Below are positions 32,602-41,808 of a DNA stretch of 64,000 nucleotides, piece after piece. This stretch comes from Mesorhizobium sp. B2-3-12. GTDB taxonomy: Bacteria > Pseudomonadota > Alphaproteobacteria > Rhizobiales > Rhizobiaceae. Position 1 is the first letter of the stretch, and each line of letters opens with the position of its first letter. A program made the translations under genes and the position numbers. The DNA is taken from assembly GCF_006442205.1 (NCBI RefSeq), contig NZ_VFVR01000003.1:577740-641739 (forward strand). The letters run 5' to 3'. Below the pieces are notes generated by a model. The model was not told where the DNA came from and did no database searches. It was given only the letters and a program-made list of their open reading frames with translations.

Positions 32602-33075
32602 ATGAACAAGGTCCCGATGACAGGCGAGGGGTTCGCGTCATTGAAGGAAGAGCTGCGTTGGCGCCAGCAGGAAGAGCGGCCGCGCATCATCGAGGCGATC
32701 TCCGAGGCGCGCTCGCATGGCGACCTGTCCGAAAATGCCGAATATCATGCCGCCAAGGAGGCGCAGAGCCTCAATGAGGGTCGTGTCAACGAACTCGAGG
32801 ACCTGATCGCGCGCGCCGAGGTGATCGACGTCACCAAGCTCAGCGGCGACAAGGTCAAGTTCGGCGCCACCGTGGTGCTGGTCGACGAGGATACCGAGGA
32901 AAAGAAGACCTACCAGATCGTCGGCGACCAGGAAGCCGATGTGAAGTCCGGCCGCATCTCGATCTCCTCGCCCATCGCGCGTGCGCTGATCGGCAAGGAA
33001 GTCGGCGACGCCATCGAGGTCAATGCGCCCGGTGGTGCACGCGGGTACGAGATCGTCCAGGTGCAGTTTATCTGA
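32602..33075 (+). CDS. greA: Transcription elongation factor GreA
   Basis: A 157-residue factor that rescues backtracked RNA polymerase by stimulating transcript cleavage. The N-terminal coiled coil (~8-75) has [18 protein letters not shown], the acidic tip loop (D41 and E44 region) needed for cleavage. The C-terminal FKBP-like domain has [15 protein letters not shown] and [16 protein letters not shown]. Length is standard. AGGAAAGG lies ten bases upstream of the ATG. A terminator-like hairpin in the leader suggests attenuation. Confidence 0.97.
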   Translation: MNKVPMTGEGFASLKEELRWRQQEERPRIIEAISEARSHGDLSENAEYHAAKEAQSLNEGRVNELEDLIARAEVIDVTKLSGDKVKFGATVVLVDEDTEEKKTYQIVGDQEADVKSGRISISSPIARALIGKEVGDAIEVNAPGGARGYEIVQVQFI

Positions 33076-33129
33076 GGGCGTCGGCTGGGCGCTGCTTCGC
33101 ATATAGGCGCTTTCCGACCAAGGTTGGCG

Positions 33130-33302
33130 CCGCCCCTCATTACCCTGCCGGGCATTTCTCCCCGTATAGAGACGGGGAGAAAGACGCTGTCATCGATGAT
33201 TTCGCCAATTGTCAGTACGGGGCGCCGACAGCGTGTTTCAGCCCCTTCTCCCCGTCTATATACGGGGAGAAGATGCCGGCAGGCAGATGAGGGGCAGCGC
33301 TG
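33130..33302. repeat. Family B palindromic repeat, copy 2
   Basis: The outer arms GCCGCCCCTCAT and ATGAGGGGCAGCGCT enclose two copies of TTCTCCCCGTATA/ACGGGGAGAA-type hairpins. A central unit contains TTTCGCCAATTGTCAG. It separates greA from the convergent waaC gene. Confidence 0.88.
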
Positions 33303-33328
33303 ACCTTTCCAATCGTTCGGTCGAAAAG

Positions 33329-34309
33329 TCAGCCTTTTCCAGCGGTTGTCCGGCTAAGCTCTAAAAGTCGTTCCGCTTCCGCGACTACCTGTTCAGGCAT
33401 CACATGGTCCCCGGGCGCTGCCAGGAGCGTCGATGCGTACGGCCCGCGCGGCCCGGTCAGACCCGGCTCGGTCGCCAAAAATACCGCCACCGTCGGCAGG
33501 CCGAAGCCGCTGGCGAGGTGGGTCAATCCCGTATCGGCGCCGATGACCAGCGTCGAGCGGCCCAGAATGGCGGCGATGTCGGCCAGCGGCGATTTGGGCA
33601 CCACGACCGTCGATGGCACGGCCTTGGCGATCGCTTCGGCCACCGCCTTTTCCCGTTCGTTGGACCAGGTGGTGACCGGCGTCATGCCGCGCTCGACCAG
33701 CAGGCGGGCTGTTCCGATCCAGTCCTCGGCAGGCCATTTCTTGTCCTCGCGGCTGGTGCCGTGCAGCAGGAAGGCGATCTTGCCATCGATGGGCGCGACC
33801 GCGCCCACCGGCGCGACAATGCCGGAACCGAGCGTCGAAAGATCTGGCCGATAGCCGAGCGCCAGGCCGAACAGCCGGCGCGTTCGTTCGATGGCGTGCA
33901 GGTCGCGCGGCACGGCGTAGGTGATGTCGTAGAACAGCGTCGCCGAGGGTTCGCGTGCGCTCGACCGGTCGAAACCGGCGATCGGCGCGCGCGCCTGCCG
34001 TGCCACCAGGGCCGATTTCAGCAGGCCTTGCGCGTCGATGACGAGATCGTAGCGGCAGGCACGCAAGGCTCGGCGCAGTTCAGCCGCCTCGTGCCAGGTG
34101 TTGGTGTCGAAAAGGGCCTTCCGCCAGCGCCTTATCGCCACCGTGTGGATGGTGCCGATCGCCGGATGCAGCGCGACGATACCGGCAAACGCCTCCTCCA
34201 CGCACCAGTCGAAAGCGATATCGGGCCTGGCGCGGCAGGCATCCTCGACGGCCGGAAAGGTGTGGATGACATCGCCCATCGACGAGGTCTTGACGATCAG
34301 CACCTTCAT
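33329..34309 (-). CDS. waaC: Lipopolysaccharide heptosyltransferase I
   Basis: A 326-residue family 9 glycosyltransferase that adds the first L-glycero-D-manno-heptose to Kdo of the LPS inner core from ADP-heptose. Motifs are [20 protein letters not shown] (the WaaC hallmark), V-I-D-A-Q-G-L-L-K-S-A-L, L-L-H-G-T-S-R-E-D-K-K-W-P and G-A-D-T-G-L-T-H-L-A. The ATG at 34309 overlaps the waaF stop by four bases; a longer N-terminus is out of family. It is the last gene of hldD-waaF-waaC. Confidence 0.95.
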   Translation of the reverse strand: MKVLIVKTSSMGDVIHTFPAVEDACRARPDIAFDWCVEEAFAGIVALHPAIGTIHTVAIRRWRKALFDTNTWHEAAELRRALRACRYDLVIDAQGLLKSALVARQARAPIAGFDRSSAREPSATLFYDITYAVPRDLHAIERTRRLFGLALGYRPDLSTLGSGIVAPVGAVAPIDGKIAFLLHGTSREDKKWPAEDWIGTARLLVERGMTPVTTWSNEREKAVAEAIAKAVPSTVVVPKSPLADIAAILGRSTLVIGADTGLTHLASGFGLPTVAVFLATEPGLTGPRGPYASTLLAAPGDHVMPEQVVAEAERLLELSRTTAGKG

Positions 34310-35313
34310 GCCGCGGCCGGAACTTCCAGCAGCCGGTCGGCCGCGGCGGCGACCTGGCCGACTTCCATTGTTCTGAGGCAATTGAGGTGGCCGAGCGGAC
34401 ATATCTTCTGGTGGCAAGGCGAGCAGGACAGGCCGAGCCAGACCAGTTCGCGCCGCTCCGCCAGTGGCGGCGTGTTTTCAGGCGAGGTCGAGCCGTAGAC
34501 GGCAACGATCGGGGTGCCGACAGCGGCCGCGACATGCATCAGCCCGCTGTCGTTGGAGACCGCGAGCCGCGCCGCGGCGATCAGGTCGATGGCGTCCTCC
34601 AGCCGCGTCTGGCCTGCGAGGTCGACGATGCCGGGGGCCAGCGCCGCGATTTCGGCCGTCACATCGCGGTCGTTCTTCGAGCCGAACAGGGCGACCTTCA
34701 AGCCCTTGCCCATGAAGTCACGGGCAAGGCCGGCATAGTGTTCGCTTGGCCAGCGCTTGGCCGGGCCGAACTCGGCACCGGGCATCAGCGCCACGAATTC
34801 CTGCGGCGCCAGTCCGAAACGCTCAAGCAAGCTGGCCTGGTTCTTCGGATCCACGGTCAGCCGGGGCGCGCGGAAGTTGCCGCCCTGGGCGAGGCCGAAA
34901 TAGGCTTGCGCGGTGCGCCGTTTCACGGCGTCGGGCAAGGGCACGATGTCGGTGAGCAGGCCATAGCGCATTTCGCGCAAATTGCCGAAACGGCGCGGAA
35001 TGCGGGCAAAGAACGGGATCAGCGCCGACTTCCAGCTGCCCGGCAGGACATAGGCCATGTCGTAGCGGCCGCGCAGCAGGCGGCCGAAACGGCGGCGATG
35101 GCTGAATTCGAGCGCGCCGGGCTTCAGCGGAAAGTCGATCTGCTGGCGGATTTCAGGCATGCGCTTGACCAGAGGTGCCGCCCAGGCCGGCGCCAGCACA
35201 TCGATCGCGGCGTCGGGATGGAGTTCCTTCAGCGCCGAGAACAGGCACTGCGCCATCACCATATCGCCCACCCAGCGTGGGCCGATCACGAGGATCGTTG
35301 GGCTTTCAGCCAT
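34306..35313 (-). CDS. waaF: Lipopolysaccharide heptosyltransferase II
   Basis: A 335-residue family 9 glycosyltransferase adding the second heptose of the inner core. Motifs are [16 protein letters not shown] (WaaF hallmark), [32 protein letters not shown] and V-A-V-Y-G-S-T-S-P. It has C-S-P-C-H-Q-K-I-C near the end, as in other WaaF. It overlaps hldD upstream by 28 bases and waaC downstream by four, so the three are one unit. Confidence 0.95.
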   Translation of the reverse strand: MAESPTILVIGPRWVGDMVMAQCLFSALKELHPDAAIDVLAPAWAAPLVKRMPEIRQQIDFPLKPGALEFSHRRRFGRLLRGRYDMAYVLPGSWKSALIPFFARIPRRFGNLREMRYGLLTDIVPLPDAVKRRTAQAYFGLAQGGNFRAPRLTVDPKNQASLLERFGLAPQEFVALMPGAEFGPAKRWPSEHYAGLARDFMGKGLKVALFGSKNDRDVTAEIAALAPGIVDLAGQTRLEDAIDLIAAARLAVSNDSGLMHVAAAVGTPIVAVYGSTSPENTPPLAERRELVWLGLSCSPCHQKICPLGHLNCLRTMEVGQVAAAADRLLEVPAAA

Positions 35314-36236
35314 TCGACATAGTCTCTGACGCCAGTTTCGACGCTCCGGAATTGACCGTTATAACCGGCCCCGCGCAAGCGGGACATATCGGCCTGGGTA
35401 AAACTCTGGTAGCTGCCCTTGAGGTGGTCGGGGAATTCTATGAACTCGATCTCGCCCTTGCCCAGCGTGTCGATGACCGTTTCGGCGATGGCGCGGAAGG
35501 GCTGGGCGCGGCCGGTGCCGCAATTGAAGATGCCGCTCGCGCCACGCTTCCACAGCCACAGATTGACGTCGGCGACATCGCCGACATGGATGAAGTCGCG
35601 GCTCTGTTCGCCGGGACCAAAACCGTCATAGGCGCCGAACAGCTTCGGGTTTTCACCGCGCTCGACCTGGTTGAACAGGTGGAAGGCGACCGAGGCCATG
35701 GCGCCCTTGTGCGCCTCGCGCGGGCCATAGACGTTGAAGTAGCGCAGGCCGGCGACCTGCGAATGATCGCTGTCGAAGACGGTTCGCCTGACATAGTCGT
35801 CGAAGAGCTTCTTCGAATAGGCATAGACGTTGAGCGGCCGCTCCAGCGCCGGCTCCTCGCGAAACTCGGATCCGCCGCCATAGACCGAGGCCGAGGAGGC
35901 GTAGAGGAAGGGCACGCGCAGCGCCTGGCAGGCATGCAGCAGCCGTTTCGAATAGGCGTAATTCACCTCCATCATGAACTTGCCGTTCCACTCGGTGGTG
36001 GTCGAGCAGGCGCCCTGGTGGAACACGGCCTCGATGCGGCCGAGCGAGCCAGCCTCCATGCGGCCCAGGAAATCATCCTTGTCGAGATAGTCCGATATTC
36101 TGAGATCGGCGAGGTTGGCGATCTTGTGGCCATCGGTGAGGTCGTCGACGACCAGTATGTCGTCGTGGCCTTCCGCATTCAGCGCGGCGACGATGTTGGA
36201 GCCGATCATGCCGGCGCCGCCCGTGACGATGATCAT
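35286..36236 (-). CDS. hldD: ADP-L-glycero-D-manno-heptose 6-epimerase
   Basis: A 316-residue short-chain dehydrogenase/epimerase making the L,D form of ADP-heptose. The NADP-binding motif is [13 protein letters not shown] at residues 3-15. The HldD-specific [19 protein letters not shown] and active-site Y-A-Y-S-K-K (Tyr-x-x-x-Lys) are present, with a second R-Y-F-N-V-Y-G-P-R. It is first of hldD-waaF-waaC. The ATG follows AAGGCCTTC without a strong ribosome site. Confidence 0.96.
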   Translation of the reverse strand: MIIVTGGAGMIGSNIVAALNAEGHDDILVVDDLTDGHKIANLADLRISDYLDKDDFLGRMEAGSLGRIEAVFHQGACSTTTEWNGKFMMEVNYAYSKRLLHACQALRVPFLYASSASVYGGGSEFREEPALERPLNVYAYSKKLFDDYVRRTVFDSDHSQVAGLRYFNVYGPREAHKGAMASVAFHLFNQVERGENPKLFGAYDGFGPGEQSRDFIHVGDVADVNLWLWKRGASGIFNCGTGRAQPFRAIAETVIDTLGKGEIEFIEFPDHLKGSYQSFTQADMSRLRGAGYNGQFRSVETGVRDYVEWLKAQRSS

Positions 36237-36537
36237 GAAGGCCTCTGGTTGCGTACGATTCCGGTCCTTATAAGGGAGGCTGGCCGGGCTGTCGACAAAG
36301 CAGGATCCGTGATTAAGCCCAAAGCTGCTGTCTAGGGAGTCGCCATAGGCTGCTTGCTGACAATCACATCAGGCCAGCGCCGCCCCTCATCCGCCTGCTG
36401 GCACCGGCTGGCAGGTGAGGGGCAGCGCCGACGCCTGAAAAAGGTTAGGATGACCAATTCGAAGATACCCACATCTGCTATCGCCAATATGAAGCAAGGC
36501 GCAGCCTGTCAGAGACGCAATTATCAAGGGACAAGAA
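36237..36537. other. Intergenic region with family B fragment
   Basis: A 301-base spacer between divergent hldD and the LysE-type gene. It contains the shortened family B repeat at 36376-36430. No small gene was supported. The AAGGGACAAGAA before 36538 is the ribosome site of the next gene. Confidence 0.5.
36376..36430. repeat. Family B palindromic repeat, minimal copy
   Basis: GCGCCGCCCCTCATCCGCCTGC at the left and GCAGGTGAGGGGCAGCGCC at the right form a single near-perfect hairpin. It has the outer arms of family B only; the inner TTCTCCCCGT hairpins are missing, so it is a deletion derivative. Confidence 0.8.
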
Positions 36538-37170
36538 ATGCCGTCGACCGAACTGCTGATCGCTTTTTTCGCCACCACGGCGATCTTCGCCTATATCCCG
36601 GGCCCGGCGATGCTCTATGCCGCCGCGCAGACCATGGCGCGCGGGCGCTGGTCGGGGCTGACGGCGGCACTCGGCATTCATCTGGGCGGCTATGTGCATG
36701 TCTTTGCCGCCGCCGCCGGCCTGTCGGTGCTGTTCCACGCCGTGCCGCCGCTCTACATGGCGGTCAAGCTGGTCGGCGCGCTGTACCTGATCTGGTTGGG
36801 GGTCTCGCTGTTTCGCAAGCGCGTGGAGGGCGACGTGGCGTTGCCCGCGATCGAGCGCAAGTCGGCGCGGCGCGCGTTCTTCGAGAGCATCACCGTCGAG
36901 GTGCTCAATCCCAAGACCGCGATCTTCTTCATGGCGTTCCTGCCGCAGTTCATCGATGCCTCGGCGGCGTTCCCGGTGTGGCTGCAATTCGTCGTGCTGG
37001 GCACCATCGTCAACCTGATGTTCTCCTCGGCCGATGTCGTCTGCGTGTTCCTGGCCGGCCTCGTGATCGGCCGGCTGCGGCGTTCGAGCCGGGCACAGCG
37101 GCTGATGCAGCGGGCCGGCGGCGCGGTGCTGGTCGGGCTTGGCGTGCACGTCGCCTTGCAGAAAAGCTGA
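36538..37170 (+). CDS. LysE/RhtB-family amino acid exporter
   Basis: A 210-residue inner-membrane protein with about six helices. Family signature G-P-A-M-L-Y-A-A-A-Q-T near residues 21-31 and a conserved F-F-E-S-I-T-V-E-V-L-N-P-K-T-A-I-F-F-M-A-F-L-P-Q-F. It exports amino acids such as threonine or homoserine lactones. It sits between the two halves of the heptose locus without an obvious link. ATG at 36538 has an AAGGGA site seven bases before. Confidence 0.88.
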   Translation: MPSTELLIAFFATTAIFAYIPGPAMLYAAAQTMARGRWSGLTAALGIHLGGYVHVFAAAAGLSVLFHAVPPLYMAVKLVGALYLIWLGVSLFRKRVEGDVALPAIERKSARRAFFESITVEVLNPKTAIFFMAFLPQFIDASAAFPVWLQFVVLGTIVNLMFSSADVVCVFLAGLVIGRLRRSSRAQRLMQRAGGAVLVGLGVHVALQKS

Positions 37171-37305
37171 CCTCTCCGGGATTGCCTTCGCCCCGGCGTT
37201 GCGCTGTGCCGAATTGCGGTATATCGGCAGGCATGACCGACCGGCCTCGCAAATCTGGTGTTTCGACCTATCTGAGATCGGCGTTTCCCGCGCGTGGCAG
37301 ATGAC

Positions 37306-38799
37306 ATGATCAAGCACAATCCGCCTTCTCCCGAGCCCCTGCACCGCGCCATCGCGCGCTTTGGCGACGTTGCCGTGCTGGTGGTCGGCGACATCATCCT
37401 CGACCGCTTCGTAAATGGCGTCATCGAGCGGATCTCGCCCGAAGCGCCGATCCCGGTGCTGCATGGACGCGGCGAAAGCTCGGCCATGGGTGGCGCCGGC
37501 AATGTCGTGGCCAACATCGTGTCGCTTGGCGCGCGCGCCATTCCGGTGTCGGTGATCGGCACTGATCCCGCCGGCGACAGCCTGGTGCGGATGCTGGGCG
37601 AGCTTGGCGCCGAGACAGTGGGCCTTGCGCAGCAGCGCGGCCGCATGACCTCGTCGAAGAGCCGCTTCAGCGCGCTCAACCAGCAGGTGCTGCGTTTCGA
37701 CGAGGAAGAGATCAAGCCGCTCGGCGCGGCGGAACGGGCGGAGCTGATCCGCCGTTTCCGGGATGCGCTGGAACAGGCGGACATCGTCGTCCTGTCCGAC
37801 TATGGCAAGGGCATCTTGCTGGACGGCGTCGCCGCCGAGCTGATCGCCATCTGCCGCGAGGCAGGAAAGCCGGTGCTGATCGATCCGAAGGGCCGCGACT
37901 ATGCGCGCTATGCCGGAGCGACCGCCGTCACGCCCAACCGCAAGGAACTAGGCGAGGCCGTTGGCCGCGCGGTGTTCGGCGATGAGGAGATCGTGGCGGC
38001 GGCGCGCGAACTGATTTCGGCGCATGGCTTCGAGTTCGTCGTCGCCACACGCAGCGAAAAAGGCATGAGCGTGGTCGGGCCCGACGAGGCAAGCCACATC
38101 GCCACCCAGGCGCGCGAGGTGTTCGACGTCTCTGGCGCCGGCGATACGGTGATCGCGACCTTCGCGCTGGCGCTTGCCGCCGGCGCCGATCCTGTCGCCG
38201 CCGCCGCCATCGCCAACGCCGCCGGCGGCGTCGTGGTGGGAAAACGCGGCACGGCGCGGCTGAGTGTCGAGGAACTTACCGGCGCGCTGTTTCGCTCGCA
38301 TGGTCCGACCGCGCACAAGGACGCCATCCTCGACGCCGCCTCGGCCGCGCGCATGGTGGCGGCGTGGAAGGCGGAGGGCCTGAGCGTCGGCTTCACCAAT
38401 GGCTGCTTCGACATCCTCCATGCCGGCCATGTCAGCCTGCTGCACGCGGCGCGCAGCCAGTGCGACCGGCTGGTGCTCGGGCTCAACAGCGATGCCTCCG
38501 TGCGGCGGCTGAAAGGACCGGGCCGCCCCGTCAACGACCAGCATGACCGCGCCTGCGTGCTGGCAGCACTCGCCTCGGTCGATGCCGTCATTGTCTTCGA
38601 GGAGGATACGCCGCTGGCGCTGATCGAGGCGCTTCTGCCCGACATACTGGTCAAGGGCGCCGACTACACGGTCGACACCGTGGTCGGTGCCGATGTGGTG
38701 CAAAAGGCGGGCGGGCGCGTCGTGCTGGTCGATCTCGTCGCCGGCAAGAGCACCACCGGCACCATCGGCAAATTGCGCGCCGGTGGCGCCACCAACTGA
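37306..38799 (+). CDS. hldE: Bifunctional heptose-7-phosphate kinase / heptose-1-phosphate adenylyltransferase
   Basis: A 497-residue fusion. The N-terminal ribokinase-like kinase domain (~1-325) has G-D-I-I-L-D-R, G-G-A-G-N-V-V-A-N and D-V-S-G-A-G-D-T-V-I (catalytic Asp in G-A-G-D). The C-terminal nucleotidyltransferase domain (~355-497) has F-T-N-G-C-F-D-I-L-H-A-G-H-V (HxGH-type motif). It carries out the second and fourth steps of ADP-heptose synthesis. A GTG at 37294 is an alternative start. It is followed by gmhA after eight bases. Confidence 0.95.
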   Translation: MIKHNPPSPEPLHRAIARFGDVAVLVVGDIILDRFVNGVIERISPEAPIPVLHGRGESSAMGGAGNVVANIVSLGARAIPVSVIGTDPAGDSLVRMLGELGAETVGLAQQRGRMTSSKSRFSALNQQVLRFDEEEIKPLGAAERAELIRRFRDALEQADIVVLSDYGKGILLDGVAAELIAICREAGKPVLIDPKGRDYARYAGATAVTPNRKELGEAVGRAVFGDEEIVAAARELISAHGFEFVVATRSEKGMSVVGPDEASHIATQAREVFDVSGAGDTVIATFALALAAGADPVAAAAIANAAGGVVVGKRGTARLSVEELTGALFRSHGPTAHKDAILDAASAARMVAAWKAEGLSVGFTNGCFDILHAGHVSLLHAARSQCDRLVLGLNSDASVRRLKGPGRPVNDQHDRACVLAALASVDAVIVFEEDTPLALIEALLPDILVKGADYTVDTVVGADVVQKAGGRVVLVDLVAGKSTTGTIGKLRAGGATN

Positions 38800-38807
38800 G
38801 GGATCTC

Positions 38808-39380
38808 ATGTCTGAACTGAACGACTATCTGGTCCGCTCGGCGGCCGCCATCACTGCCACGGTCGAGCGCGATCTGACCGGCGAGATGGAGCGGGCGGCG
38901 AGCGCCGTGGTGACGGCGCTTTCCCAGGGAAAGGCCTTGCTGGTCTGCGGCAATGGCGGCTCGGCCAGCGACGCCATCCATATCGCCACCGAACTGGTCG
39001 GCCGCTTCCTCAAGGAGCGCAAGGCCTACAATGTCATCGCGCTGCCCGCCAACGCCGGGATGCTGACCGCCTGGGGCAATGATTACGGCTTCGACACGGT
39101 GTTTTCGCGCCAGGTCGAGGCGCATGGCGCGGCCGGCGGCGTGCTTTTGGCGATCTCGACCAGCGGCAATTCGCCGAGCATCCTCGCCGCCGCCGAACAG
39201 GCGCGTATGATGGACATGACGGTGATCAGCCTGACCGGCGACACTGGCGGCAAGCTGAAGCCGCTCACCGACATCCTGCTCAACGTCCCCTCGACCTCGA
39301 CGCCTATCATCCAGCAGGGCCATCTGTGCCTCTACCACTATCTGTGCGAGGTGGTCGAAGCGCGCCTGTCGAATGGCTGA
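38808..39380 (+). CDS. gmhA: Phosphoheptose isomerase
   Basis: A 190-residue SIS-domain enzyme converting sedoheptulose 7-phosphate into D-glycero-D-manno-heptose 7-phosphate, the first step to LPS heptose. Motifs are C-G-N-G-G-S-A-S-D-A-I-H-I-A-T-E-L-V-G-R (residues ~46-65), I-S-T-S-G-N-S-P-S-I-L and a C-terminal Q-G-H-L-C-L-Y-H-Y-L (zinc/active-site His). Eight bases after hldE and overlapping gmhB by eight bases: one operon. Confidence 0.96.
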   Translation: MSELNDYLVRSAAAITATVERDLTGEMERAASAVVTALSQGKALLVCGNGGSASDAIHIATELVGRFLKERKAYNVIALPANAGMLTAWGNDYGFDTVFSRQVEAHGAAGGVLLAISTSGNSPSILAAAEQARMMDMTVISLTGDTGGKLKPLTDILLNVPSTSTPIIQQGHLCLYHYLCEVVEARLSNG

Positions 39381-40026
39381 CAGGATCGGCACACCGCACC
39401 CGCTGACCGAACCCGGCCTGTGGGTAGAGCGGATCGGCGGCAGGGTTTTCCCGGCACGATCACCGGCGCTGTTCCTCGACCGCGACGGCACCATCAATGT
39501 CGACACCGACTATCCCAGCGATCCGGCCGAAATCGAGCTCAGGCCAGGGATGCTGCCGGTGATCGCCGCCGCCAACCGGTGCGGCATCCCGGTGGTCATC
39601 GTCACCAACCAGTCCGGCATCGCGCGCGGCTATTTCGGCTGGGACGTCTTCGCCAAAGTGAACGGCCGCGTGCTCGAACTGCTGCATAGGCAAGGTGTGT
39701 TCGTCGACATGGTCCTGGCCTGCGCCTATCACGAGGCCGGTGTCGGGCCGCTCGCCATCGCGGACCACCCGATGCGCAAGCCCAATCCAGGCATGCTGAT
39801 CGAGGCGGGCAGGCGCCTTGATCTCGATCTCCGGGGTTCCCTGATGGCAGGCGACAAGCTGGCGGATATGCAGGCGGCCCGGCGCGCCGGCCTAGCACAA
39901 GGCTGGCTGGTCGACGGCGAGGCGGCCTTCCAGCATGGCTTCGCCATCAGGCGCCTGCATGACGACCACGATCTCGGCGGCCTCACCGCCGCCATCGAGA
40001 CGCTCGTTGGGGATCGCGGGGATTGA
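39373..40026 (+). CDS. gmhB: D-glycero-D-manno-heptose 1,7-bisphosphate 7-phosphatase
   Basis: A 217-residue HAD-IIIA phosphatase, third step of ADP-heptose synthesis. Catalytic motif L-D-R-D-G-T at 35-40 (Asp36 nucleophile, Asp38 acid), V-T-N-Q-S-G-I at 78-84 and R-K-P-N-P-G at 135-140, then M-A-G-D-K-L-A-D. The zinc loop of classical GmhB has three cysteines and a histidine. Here only Cys117, His120 and His132 are seen before R-K-P, so the metal site is altered. It overlaps gmhA by eight bases. Convergent with the next gene. Confidence 0.93.
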   Translation: MADRIGTPHPLTEPGLWVERIGGRVFPARSPALFLDRDGTINVDTDYPSDPAEIELRPGMLPVIAAANRCGIPVVIVTNQSGIARGYFGWDVFAKVNGRVLELLHRQGVFVDMVLACAYHEAGVGPLAIADHPMRKPNPGMLIEAGRRLDLDLRGSLMAGDKLADMQAARRAGLAQGWLVDGEAAFQHGFAIRRLHDDHDLGGLTAAIETLVGDRGD

Positions 40027-40030
40027 GGGT

Positions 40031-40825
40031 CTACAGCTGATCGTCGCGCCGCGAGGCTTCGTAGAGCTTGGCCTCGGTGGCGAAGGAATAGATCATCACC
40101 GACATCGAGTAGACGAAGCCATGCCGGCCACACAGGAAGTAGCGCTTGGCCAGGTAGAATTTCAGGAAATTGCCGAGCGGCGACAGCACCAGCCGCACCA
40201 GGCCGGGCTTCTTGCCCCTTTCGACCAGCGTGGCAACCTTGAGGCTGGAGTAGGTGTTGGCCCTTGCCAGGTCCTCCTCGACGGTCACTTCGCGGCGATG
40301 CAGGATCACACCGTTGTCGATCGTGCGGGTCTCGCCCGGGACCTCGAACGATTCATGCACCCGCAGGCTCAGATCCATGGTGGCCTTATCGCGGCGGAAG
40401 AGACGCATCAGCCGGTTGTGCAACACCCAGCGGTGCGCATAGCCGTAGCCCTTCAGCTTGTCGCGGCGTCTTATGTACCATCCATCCACGGCGTCGTTCC
40501 CAGGCCCTATCGCGGCGATGATCGATTGCCGCAGCTCATCGTCGACGGCCTCGTCGGCCTCGATCGCAAGGCACCATGGCTGCGTGGCATGATCGAGCGC
40601 GAATTGCCGCTGCCGCGGAAAGCCCGGCCAGTCATTGTGAATCAACCTTATCGGATAGCCCTTGGTGATAAATTCCCGGACGATGTCCAGGGTGCCGTCC
40701 GTGGAACCAGAATCGACGACGATGATCTCGGCACAGAAGTCGACGCTGTCGAGGCATGGGCCGATCATGCCAGCCTCGTTCATGCAGATGATAAGCACCG
40801 AAATCGGGCTTGCAAATCGAGTCAT
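40031..40825 (-). CDS. Family 2 glycosyltransferase, LPS core beta-glucosyltransferase type (WaaE/LgtF-like)
   Basis: A 264-residue GT-A enzyme. It has S-V-L-I-I-C-M-N-E-A at the start, V-V-D-S-G-S-T-D-G-T (nucleotide site), then E-A-D-E-A-V-D near residue 95 (the DxD-like metal site) and R-L-F-R-R-D-K-A. This order matches WaaE/KdtX-type enzymes that add glucose to the inner-core heptose. The position beside the heptose genes fits. The ATG at 40825 has AAGGGGA five bases upstream; the longer upstream reading runs into a repeat and is discarded. Confidence 0.85.
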   Translation of the reverse strand: MTRFASPISVLIICMNEAGMIGPCLDSVDFCAEIIVVDSGSTDGTLDIVREFITKGYPIRLIHNDWPGFPRQRQFALDHATQPWCLAIEADEAVDDELRQSIIAAIGPGNDAVDGWYIRRRDKLKGYGYAHRWVLHNRLMRLFRRDKATMDLSLRVHESFEVPGETRTIDNGVILHRREVTVEEDLARANTYSSLKVATLVERGKKPGLVRLVLSPLGNFLKFYLAKRYFLCGRHGFVYSMSVMIYSFATEAKLYEASRRDDQL

Positions 40826-40880
40826 GGTCCCCTTCCCATGGCGGATTCTCCCGGAATTCATGCTGCTCGCGCCATTTGTT

Positions 40881-40934
40881 CTCAAGCAATTCCGGGCGGA
40901 AAACCGTTACATATTTTTCCTGGAACTGCTTGAG
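40881..40934. repeat. Family A palindromic repeat, single module
   Basis: CTCAAGCAATTCC (40881-40893) pairs with GGAACTGCTTGAG (40922-40934). The inner GGCGGAAAACCGTTACATATTTTTCCT keeps the family core. Only the second module of the long copies is present. Confidence 0.82.
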
Positions 40935-41064
40935 AAGCCAGTCAAGCGCCTAGTCAAGCAGTGAAGTTCGGCAGAGCCTTGTACATCAGCGTCTTTCGAA
41001 TACCAACGCGGCACCGGTGTGGCGAACCTCTGGAACTCGCCAGCGCACGGGCGTTCGCCCGGCC

Positions 41065-41544
41065 TCAGGGCCGCTCGAACGAGACCAGCCCTTCATCCTT
41101 GACACGGCGGATGGTGAGGGCGGTGCGAACCGTGTCGACATTCGGCGTCGAGGTCAGTTCCTCGATGACGAAGGTCTGGAAGGCACCGAGGTCGCTGGCC
41201 ACGCAATGCAACAGGAAGTCGGACTCGCCCGACACCATCCAGGCATCGCGCACGATCGGCCAGCCGCGCGTGCGCTCTGCGAAGATACGCAGTTCGGCAT
41301 CGGCCTGGTGATGCAGCCCGACGAGGCAGAAGGCGACGACATCGAGGCCCAGCGCCGGGGCGTTGAGCAGCGCGCGATAGCCCCGAATGATGCCGGCTTC
41401 TTCCAGCCGCTTGACCCGGCGCAGGCAGGGCGGGGCCGAAATGCCGACGCGGTTCGACAGCTCGACATTTGTCATGCGCCCGTCCGACTGGAGCTCGCGC
41501 AGGATCTTCCAGTCGATGGCGTCGAGGTCGGCCTTGAGTGGCAT
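41065..41544 (-). CDS. Lrp/AsnC-family transcriptional regulator
   Basis: A 159-residue regulator. The N-terminal helix-turn-helix has L-D-A-I-D-W-K-I-L-R-E-L-Q-S-D-G-R-M-T-N-V-E-L-S-N-R-V-G-I-S (residues ~7-36). The C-terminal RAM ligand domain (~70-150) has V-S-G-E-S-D-F-L-L-H-C-V. Its position next to trxB and lsrB is the conserved rhizobial order. It is divergent from trxB with a 264-base spacer. Confidence 0.93.
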   Translation of the reverse strand: MPLKADLDAIDWKILRELQSDGRMTNVELSNRVGISAPPCLRRVKRLEEAGIIRGYRALLNAPALGLDVVAFCLVGLHHQADAELRIFAERTRGWPIVRDAWMVSGESDFLLHCVASDLGAFQTFVIEELTSTPNVDTVRTALTIRRVKDEGLVSFERP

Positions 41545-41808
41545 GAGGGTTCTCGATGATCAGGTTGCGCAAGAATCTTTCGCGATTTTGTAATTAAACG
41601 ACTTTTGTGTCGATGCCAGCCCTCGTCAACGCGATTCTGGAACGGTAACGAAAGCGGCCGTCGCGCGAATATCCACATGGGGCCGAAGCTTTCCGGGGAC
41701 GACGGCCCGTTCGTCTTGCTGGCGTGATTGGCAACCCTTACATTAAGCACGACATTCCACGTCTTTTTTCCAAGGCACACCCGTTTGTCTGCCCCGCAGA
41801 GGCTCTAA

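Noticed and set aside
36354..37304. A 316-residue plus-strand frame across the LysE gene
   Set aside because: It runs through the family B repeat and is frame-shifted against the intact LysE-type protein.
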